Assembly: GCA_002803225.1 (NCBI GenBank)
Contig: NXFV01000374.1
Coordinates: 22,124-86,123, forward strand
DNA: 64,000 nt
Direction: 5' to 3'
Source of the DNA: Gamarada debralockiae
Lineage: Eukaryota; Ascomycota; Leotiomycetes; Helotiales; Hyphodiscaceae
In this document: positions 57,391-64,000 of the stretch, piece by piece
Layout: every line of letters begins with the position of its first letter
How positions within the stretch are numbered: the first letter of the stretch is position 1
Translations under genes and position numbers: made by a program
Notes under the pieces: model-generated
Told to the model about the DNA's origin: nothing
The model's input: the letters and a program-made list of their open reading frames with translations, nothing else
Database searches by the model: none

Positions 57391-58258
57391 TTTATAGGGA
57401 CAAGTGGAGGTGAAGTCACATGGTTTGGATTGTGAGGTGAGGTGGTCTGAGTGGTGGCGTGATCGAAAAGGGGGAAATCACGTGAAACCTCGAATCAACC
57501 AGGCGCATTTTCTTACTTATGAAGTGGTTATTTCCTAACTTTCTGAGTAATATTTTATACATCGAGATGTTTTTGGTTAAGATGCCTTGAAAGAGTCCAG
57601 GTGGATCGAGGTGTGGGTTCCGAAGAGCTTGCTAGGCCGAAGCTTATTGGGAATAGAGGCATTGTCTTCGACACTTGGGCTTCGATTACTTTGCGTATGA
57701 TTTTTGAGAGCTTCTCGCAACTCTTTCCGGAATCAGTATCTGATCTACTATTATAAGAAAATCATTTCGTAGACTATTGGCGCGGTAGTTGTGCTGTTGT
57801 GCCATGAAATTAAATAGGGCCGCGTGCTCTGTGTCGCCTGCGAAATTTAGTAGAAGAAGCGAGACTCGCTCCCGCAAACTTTTCGAGGTTGATACTCCAG
57901 TGAAAGGAACGACTCACGAACATGCAAATAAATTAAATTCGTCTTCGTTTCCTCACAGGCGCATATTCAAGGGTCATACGGGTTAATAAGAAAAGGTACA
58001 ACAACAATGGACCCAGAGCTGCTTTCACAGCAGTCAGTGGATAAGACAGATGTAGTTTTCTCAAAGAACAGATCATCAGGTTAACACTTTCACCCTCTAA
58101 ATGTCATCTGACTTATTCTTCTTCTTCCCCCAAGCTTTCTTTCTTTCTTTCTATCCTCGAACAATCAAACAATTTTATAGCTCATTCTCTCGAGGAGCAT
58201 ATCCAACTTACTGTCAAGTCAGAACAAGCTTCCTTCCTCGACATACAACTATTTCAAT
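57391..58258. other. intergenic, nothing recognised
   Basis: AT-rich stretches and short frames on both strands. No RNA gene or repeat recognised. The end carries a CT/TTTC-rich stretch typical of a fungal promoter. Confidence 0.4.
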
Positions 58259-58588
58259 ATGCGTCTTGATCCTCTTATTGTCTTTCTAGCTATTAGAGTT
58301 GGCGCCACACCTGCCCCAGAGAAGTCGGGCACCGTTGTATGCTTCTCACCTAGCGAGCCCCAGCGCCACAAGTTGAAACCCAGGGACAAGCTCGTCGGAA
58401 CTTGCTGCAAAAGTCGCAACGTCGAGGAGGGTCGGATATTTTCGTTAATGGTGAGCATCCTCCCTTAATTCAAGCTGCGACCCCGCGACCATCACACGCA
58501 TGCTGACTGAGTGTATAACAAGCTATGCCACAGAGGAGCTAAAGACTGGATCCAATCGAAAGGGCATATTCGCCTTGTACGACTGTGA
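58259..58588 (+). CDS. possible small secreted cysteine-containing protein
   Basis: Exon 1 (58259-58450) starts MRLDPLIVFLAIRVGATPAPEKSG, a plausible short signal peptide, then VVCFSPSEP and LVGTCCKSRN. A GTGAGC donor, a CTGAC branch sequence and an AAG acceptor allow exon 2 at 58523-58588, giving 85 aa ending in VRL. One frame over, the same downstream DNA reads IFALYDCE, a stop, then PHDSLCCVENKGK. That is more like a Cys-patterned secreted protein, so the locus may be a decayed effector-like gene. Very short, weak evidence. Confidence 0.3.
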
Positions 58589-59009
58589 ATAGCCTCATGA
58601 TAGTTTGTGCTGCGTTGAGAACAAGGGAAAGGTACTTTGACGTCTAGTCTTGAAATAGTCTCCCATAGAGAAAGTTGGACTGACGATTGCGGATAGGTTA
58701 CTGAACATCTCAAGTGCTTTCATGGACATAATTTGAATACGTGATACCCGGAAACGGGTTCCGGCCTAGTGCTTGAGTCAATGGATTGGTATTTTGCTCC
58801 AAGCAAACGATTTGCGAACGGAGGGAAGCGCGTAACTGTAGGAGGAAGGTTGCGCAGTGGCGCTCGGAAGTTGTGTTGGAAGAGAGAGCACCACAATCCT
58901 GTATCGCAGAAGGAGGTTTTTGGTGAACAGCCAATTTGTCGAGGACTTCTTCATCTCTGAATTCTTGATTCTTCCCATTTGTTCATAGTACTTGCTTGGC
59001 TTGGCCCAC
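58589..59009. other. intergenic, nothing recognised
   Basis: No supported gene; 3' flank of the minus-strand cupin gene. Confidence 0.4.
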
Positions 59010-59660
59010 TCACAGTGTGTTGTTTCGAGGAACGTCCTCTGACATATCTCCCAACTCCTCACCCAGCTCCTTCCCACCGACAACAACTTTCTCCGAAGAC
59101 ACAAGCACAAACATCATTCTTGCCCACCCTTCATTCTCGGTGATGTTCTTCCAAGCATGATTAGTCGCTCGTTGCACACACATATCTCCTCTATTCATGA
59201 CCCTCGTCTCCCCTGAATCAAGCGAAAGTTCTACTGTGCCTTCCAGAACGACGCCGTAGTCAAGTGATTCGGTCCGATGCATGTAAGGTTGTTTTCCCGG
59301 TGCGAAGTCAACGAATCGACAGACGGTACCTTTCTTACGTCAGTATTCTCCGATATAGTTTATTCGGCCCGAAGAATGGAGATACAGACCTTGATTGATG
59401 CTCAATCCAGGCGGACTGTTCAGATCCTTCTCATAATTCTGAATGTCGTTCGGAACCGACCCTGGCGCATCCTCTTTCAGGGAGACAGGAAATGTCCTGG
59501 TCGTGTACGCGAGGAAGAAATTAACTGTGTCGCCGATGGGCTGCCATTTGGGTTCTGAGGGGAGCGCTGTTGAGATAATTGCCTTTCCTTCCGAATTGTG
59601 TGTTGTGATGTGGCGCTGGATCGGGGGAAGGTCATTTGGGAGAGGTTCTGGAGAGGTCAT
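59010..59660 (-). CDS. cupin-domain protein
   Basis: Minus-strand exons 59390-59660 and 59010-59329 (60-bp phase-1 intron) give 196 aa. The cupin barrel is seen as PGKQPYMHRTESLDYGVVLEGTVELSLDSGE, followed by the second motif GDMCVQRATNHAWKN. The metal-ligand pattern is partly kept (His and Glu in HRTESLDYG, His in NHAW). The N-terminal 90 residues carry a typical fungal lead (IQRHITTHN, AIISTALP). Proteins of this single-domain RmlC-like cupin group act as dioxygenases, isomerases or binding proteins, often near secondary metabolism genes; no such cluster is visible here, so the activity cannot be assigned. No signal peptide. Confidence 0.88.
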
Positions 59661-60244
59661 TGTTGTCGATAATGCTTCGAATTGGCAATGAAAGAGTTGG
59701 AAGAAAGATAAGCCCGAAATGGGATTTGATTGTTATAAGATTGAGAGGAAATGCAAGCCCAGAAGACGAGAATGATGCTCGTTTAACAATTTAGGTCTGA
59801 CGGAGTGAGATTGGTATACGTACTTTGTGGGGTAAAATTGGACCGATAAGATTGGCCAATGGTATGTGGGGGTTCGGAGGATTAAAGGGGCTAATTCATG
59901 TACCGACTCAATCGAACTTCAGCTTCGACCTCGTCCTAAGGTTCTGATAAAGGCACTTCACATTGTACAGTGTGCACATGAAATGCCGAGGTAACACTCT
60001 GTCAGAAGCTTTTACTGTAAGAGTCATCTGTAGTCCAAAATTCGCCCATATCAAGCCTCGTCTGCTGCGCCTCCACGCAACCTCACCAATGTTGGTGTTC
60101 CACAAGCTCAAGGCAGACAAGAATAATGAGATATCTTTGATGTTTAGAACGCATATCAATGGAGTTGAATTCCCGTTCCTCGAATTCTGGCAATAATCGA
60201 GAAGTCAATTCAAAAAGTCTGCTCATCAGAAGATCTAGTCCGCT
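59661..60244. other. divergent intergenic region
   Basis: Promoter space of the cupin gene and the membrane-protein gene. No other feature recognised. Confidence 0.4.
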
Positions 60245-61234
60245 ATGACGACACCTGAAAATATCTGCGTCTTCCCCCTCTCGCCAACCTACCTCCCATT
60301 TCATCGGTACCTCTACTACACTTCACTATTTCTCTCAGTTGTCTATCCAACACCACCGCCCTTCATCAAAGGGGCCTTCGCCTACTCCCTAACTTACTCA
60401 GCGACTTCATCTCTCTACGCCCTCCTCATCATATCTCAGAACGCGTCTTCACTGGTCAACCTTGACATTATCAGTCTGTGGTCTATACTTTCCGCAGCAT
60501 GCACTCTCCTTCTACCTCTTCTAGCGTGGAACAAAAACCTCAATTCATCCCAAGGAAAGAGCGCACGATCTATCGTCCGAATCTGGGGTGTTTGGATAAC
60601 TATCGGCATGATCTGCACACTGGTTGCAATGATTCGTACTCAGCGCCTTGTTCAAAGAAAGAATGGTATGCCAATGACTCAAACAAGCTGTCTCGCTTCA
60701 GCGAACTCGACAAAAATGAAGTTCAGGCTCCGAAATCCTTCCACTATTGAAGTTGGAGAGTACGACGAAATTTTTGGCACCCTCTACCAAGCAATCATCA
60801 ACAAGACCATAGTCATAACAGCCATTCCCCTATTCTTCGGCTTTATATCATGTCTCATAACCATCAACCCTGCTCGACCAAAGAGCCCCGCCGATGCATG
60901 GACCGGGATTTGCGTTTCGTCTTCAGAGGGAACCTTCTCGCTTTGTTCCGGTCTTAGGGCAGGGTATCTTGGGGTTCAACGGTTTGTGTTCGTGATGAGT
61001 CCGTGTTTCTTTATTGGGGATCTAGTGCTCAATGAGAACTTTCTGTTGAAGGATTGGATTCCGGAGGCGGAGGAAATATATGAGGTTGGACAATGGGGAT
61101 TGCTGGCAGGATTGGGGTTGGTGAGTGCTGCGGCTGTGGTTAATTGGGCTGTGGGGAGGGTGGTGGGGAGTGTGAGGGATGAAAATATGGGTGATGGATT
61201 GAAGACTGAGAATTCTGCTGAGATAATTGTATGA
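60245..61234 (+). CDS. multi-pass membrane protein of unknown function
   Basis: One exon, 329 aa. About seven hydrophobic spans are visible: YLYYTSLFLSVVY, AFAYSLTYSATSSLYALLII, IISLWSILSAACTLLLPLLAW, IWGVWITIGMICTLVAMI, then after a polar loop with Cys and an NxT sequon (SANSTKM) VITAIPLFFGFISCLIT, a span near RFVFVMSPCFFIGDLVL, and WGLLAGLGLVSAAAVVNWAVG. The C-terminal tail is short and acidic. No transporter or receptor signature was found, and it is not the MFS fold. Fungal genomes hold many such orphan membrane proteins. Confidence 0.7.
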   Translation: MTTPENICVFPLSPTYLPFHRYLYYTSLFLSVVYPTPPPFIKGAFAYSLTYSATSSLYALLIISQNASSLVNLDIISLWSILSAACTLLLPLLAWNKNLNSSQGKSARSIVRIWGVWITIGMICTLVAMIRTQRLVQRKNGMPMTQTSCLASANSTKMKFRLRNPSTIEVGEYDEIFGTLYQAIINKTIVITAIPLFFGFISCLITINPARPKSPADAWTGICVSSSEGTFSLCSGLRAGYLGVQRFVFVMSPCFFIGDLVLNENFLLKDWIPEAEEIYEVGQWGLLAGLGLVSAAAVVNWAVGRVVGSVRDENMGDGLKTENSAEIIV

Positions 61235-61421
61235 AAAGATCCTACTTGGTGCAGGGATGGTTGTAATTGGTAAATGGTTCATTATTTGAGTTCGCAATGA
61301 AAATCGAAAGCCTCAATTCCTGCCTTTCTTTCCTACTACTACGAATCCTGTATATAGCATGTTATTGTCCGATTTGCTCTCTGAGACACAAAACTCTGCA
61401 CGCTCGACAGCCTCTCACTCG

Positions 61422-63282
61422 TCAATTCTCTATATGCTTTACTGTCTCATCCTTCGATTCAATTCTACCAATCCCATCGCCAACCCCCTTCGACCCCACA
61501 TCCATCCTGTCCCCCGTCTCAATATTCTTAAAATTTCCTCTCGCTCTCGCATTTCCAATTTCGGTCAAGCTTATGCCCTCTTTCTTCAACCTCTCGTAAT
61601 GTCTTGTATCCTCTGCCTCCTCGTCGCGCTCCGCTTGTGTCATTTCCGGGCCCATGAACAACCAGAAGAAATCGTACGCCCATATAATACCCATGAAGAT
61701 TCCGATCACTTTGCCGTAATTGTACCTTTTGTCGCCAGAGGCGGAGGGTGGGAGTGGAAAGCGCTCGGCGATTATGGCTTGGATCGTGGCGGATGCTGAG
61801 GAGGCGAGATTGCCAAGTTGGTAGGTGAAACCTACGAGGAGGGAGCGGAGAGCCGGTGGGGAGAGCTCAATTAGATGGATTGGTATCGGACCTGAGCCTT
61901 TGTCAGAAGAGGCATAGGAATAGACGGATAGGGAGTTAAGCGTACCCCATATTCCACCAACGAAAAATTGCTCGAAGAACGCACAGGCGACAAGGGACAT
62001 GTTTTTGGGTAGTACATAGGCGGGTAAGATGGCACCTCCGAGCACCGCTGCGGTCATCATTGTGAGTCGACGACCGGCGAATGTGCTGATGTAGCCTATG
62101 CACATAGCACCAATTAGTGCACCAATCTGACCCACAACAGTGATCACGGTAATTTGTGTAGGGTCCATTCCGAGCTGAGATTGCAAGTACGTAGGATAGA
62201 AATCTTGACTTCCATGAGAGGTGGCGTTGAATCCTGACATAAGAACAACCATGTAGATGAACAAGAACCACTGCAAATTGACAGTCAGTTACCTGTTGGC
62301 TCTGAAGAGAAACTGAACATACATTCCGGGCAAATGCTGATCTAAATTCCCTGGCGAAAGCCCGAAGAGCACTAATTCCCGGGGCGTCAGTGCCATCAGA
62401 CTCTTCCAGACTCATCTGATGCTTCGCGAGGCGTTCAGCTTGATGCACTTGAAAGCCATTTGTTTCAGGTAAAGACCAGCGGAAGATGATGATCAAGATT
62501 GGTGGGCCGGCTCCAAACCAGAATAAACTTCTCCAACCATGAGAGGTAGTTGGTACTAGGGCGCGGAAGAAAATTGCCGCCAGGAGGTATCCCGTTGCGT
62601 AGCCCTGCTCGAACAAGCCAGAGAGGATACCTCGTGCATCATAAGGTAAGTCTTCGAGTGCAGTCGCAGCTGCGGGACCGAAAAGACCACCCATTGAGAT
62701 TCCGTACAGAGAGCGAACGGCCAGGAATTGCGACAGAGTCTTGGTAAATCCGGTTGCGAGTTCTAGTATGATGAAGAGGCACAGATTAACTATCATCGGC
62801 CATTTGCGTCCATATCGGTCAGCGATGGTACCGAAGAGTAACGCGCCGACGGATCTGAGCATCAATGTGACAGTCTAAGATACCTGGTCAGAGCATTTCT
62901 CTTCACACACTGAACTAACGTACAATTCCCTATAGCATACATCAGCACAAAAATGTTGTGGGCGAGACCTTCCATTCAATCTTACCCAAGAAACATCTGC
63001 CTTGGAAACGCCAAAGTCTTCAGCGATATCCGTAACGGTCAGAGACACAGTAAAGAAATCAAATGCATCCCAAGTCCAGCCCAAGAACCCAGAGAAGAAC
63101 ATAAGCCATTGATAACTGTCAAGGTCTCGAAGGATGGAGACTGGATTCCTGAGCTTCACCATGGGAGGCTTGAGACTCGTTGGGCGAGTCAGAAAGTATC
63201 GCACGATTTGTTTCGGCGAGCTGTTGGATCCTAGTCTTAGCTTTGATATGAGATACTTCTTATAAGCACTTACTAGAACCAT
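61422..63282 (-). CDS. carboxylate permease of the JEN1 type (MFS)
   Basis: Minus-strand exons 62986-63282, 62924-62929, 62323-62874, 61946-62270 and 61422-61891 join to 549 aa. The second exon is 6 nt (GGAATT) and supplies Gly-Ile in DVSWGITVTLMLRSVGA, a conserved run of the family. Further evidence: the TRPTSLKPPM leader, WTWDAFDFFTVSLTVTD in the first span, GTIADRYGRKWPM, the NATSHGSQDFYPT signature (about 300-312, the NxxSHxSQDxxxT motif of JEN1-type lactate/pyruvate carriers) and IPIHLIELSPPALRS. Twelve spans are expected in the plasma membrane, moving mono- or dicarboxylates with protons. The C-terminus is long and charged. In yeast the family is repressed by glucose; no regulatory site could be shown here. 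The first few residues are uncertain because a GTAAGT lies 9 bases after ATG 63282. Confidence 0.9.
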
Positions 63283-64000
63283 CCTGCTGCCATATAATTC
63301 CGCATTTTGAATTGTTCACATCGATTTCAGCAGGCTGAGATAGCAAAGACGCAGCGATAACTGCGGTAAGACTGGCGGAGATGTGCCATATGTATGAAAT
63401 GAGAGAACATTCAACAATCCAAGACCCCACGAGGAAGCATCCATCCTAAATCGCGAGGTATCAAATGACACTCGAGTATGTAGAAAGCTTCCTTGAGGCC
63501 GTTCAACTTGGATGCCCCGCTTCCCCCGCACTCTCTTCCCGGTGTTTGCTGGGATTGTCGCAGCTTGACGGTAATAATCACAACCGCTCCCTGTAGAAAC
63601 TTGTTTGACCCTGGCATCCCAGGTGGTAAACGTCTTGGCTGACGGCCGTTTCGCACGAATAATTGTCCCTGGACTGAGAATAATGCGACCTTTGTCGCGG
63701 GTGGCCATTTTCTGGATCTGCAAGGACGTCATCGGCTGAGATCAACGACAAAAGTTGTTTTTCGGCAATGCGAGGTTGGTTTCAACGCCCAAAGATATGC
63801 ACTTGGGTATCTGGCACCTTGAAGTTTGCGAAGTGTAGGCTGGTAATGATGGTGAAAATTGATTGTGATTGTCGAGAGAATTTTAGGAAGGCCACGGGCT
63901 CACCCGAACCTCATCTCAGGAACGGTCAATTGGCACCGGCTATCATCCCAGTTGCGGGAAATCGCGCCCTTTTTTACCGAGCTTTATCGCAACTTCGTTT
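63283..64000. other. upstream region of the permease gene
   Basis: The 417-bp minus-strand frame at 63316-63732 has no motifs and is probably leader or promoter sequence. No other gene is seen to the end of the window. Confidence 0.4.

Noticed and set aside
63316..63732. 138-aa minus-strand frame upstream of the permease
   Set aside because: No motifs; could be leader of the permease transcript; not supported as a gene or as an extra exon.
1..64000. CRISPR arrays, operons, ribosome binding sites, tRNA or rRNA genes
   Set aside because: No spaced identical repeats of CRISPR type; spliced eukaryotic genes make operons and ribosome binding sites inapplicable; no tRNA cloverleaf or rRNA segment was recognised by eye, though a tRNA scan could find one I missed.

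Overview
The window is nuclear DNA of a filamentous ascomycete (Pezizomycotina; Leotiomycetes is my inference from the protein flavour, not a computed placement). The signs are introns of about 45-110 bp with GTRNGY donors and YAG acceptors, an ERG26-type sterol enzyme, a LAG1 ceramide synthase, a RIM15-type PAS kinase, an LRG1-type LIM/RhoGAP and an NLR-like NACHT protein. Exon joins were rebuilt by hand from splice sites and reading frame; there is no transcript evidence.

Layout. 0.7-2.0 kb: decayed 2EXR-type gene. 4.1-9.9 kb: RIM15-like kinase with PAS and receiver domains. 10.7-11.1 kb: frameshifted Zn2Cys6 fragment (minus). 11.9-13.4 kb: ceramide synthase. 13.8-15.0 kb: broken Gfo/Idh/MocA oxidoreductase. 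16.3-19.0 kb: intact 848-aa orphan with a Cys cluster and a D-x9-ExK motif. 19.0-20.9 kb: ACTCA-rich palindrome, an unrecognised minus-strand remnant and an MFS remnant. 21.4-22.6 kb: secreted triple-repeat protein. 24.7-25.9 kb: ERG26. 26.5-28.2 kb: tandem-UBC E2 (minus). 29.8-33.6 kb: LRG1. 34.6-35.7 kb: broken GAL80-like oxidoreductase. 36.2-39.8 kb: two convergent conserved proteins of unknown function. 40.8-42.7 kb: secreted BBE-type flavoprotein.

43.0-50.4 kb looks like an accessory island. Its edges are poly-T/CTGAGC-rich segments in inverted orientation. It holds a diverged tandem repeat, an alpha/beta-hydrolase-NACHT NLR (minus) and a Tc1/mariner element with an internal deletion. 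The left terminal repeat of that element is interrupted by a 141-bp MITE with a TA target duplication. 51.4 kb: ankyrin protein. 52.9-54.8 kb: decayed gene with an NLR/SesA-like N-terminus and a ubiquitin-like region. 55.2-63.3 kb: conserved hypothetical, two membrane proteins, a weak small secreted candidate, a cupin and a JEN1-like carboxylate permease.

Themes. Housekeeping and signalling genes (nutrient/quiescence kinase, sphingolipid, sterol, Rho-GAP, ubiquitin) alternate with segments of gene decay. Several decayed copies carry TGG-to-TAG stops, which fits RIP-like mutation. Coding exons of 6, 6 and 12 nt occur in three unrelated genes. The best candidate for something undescribed is the island that carries the NLR, together with the neighbouring ankyrin gene and decayed NLR/UBL-type gene.
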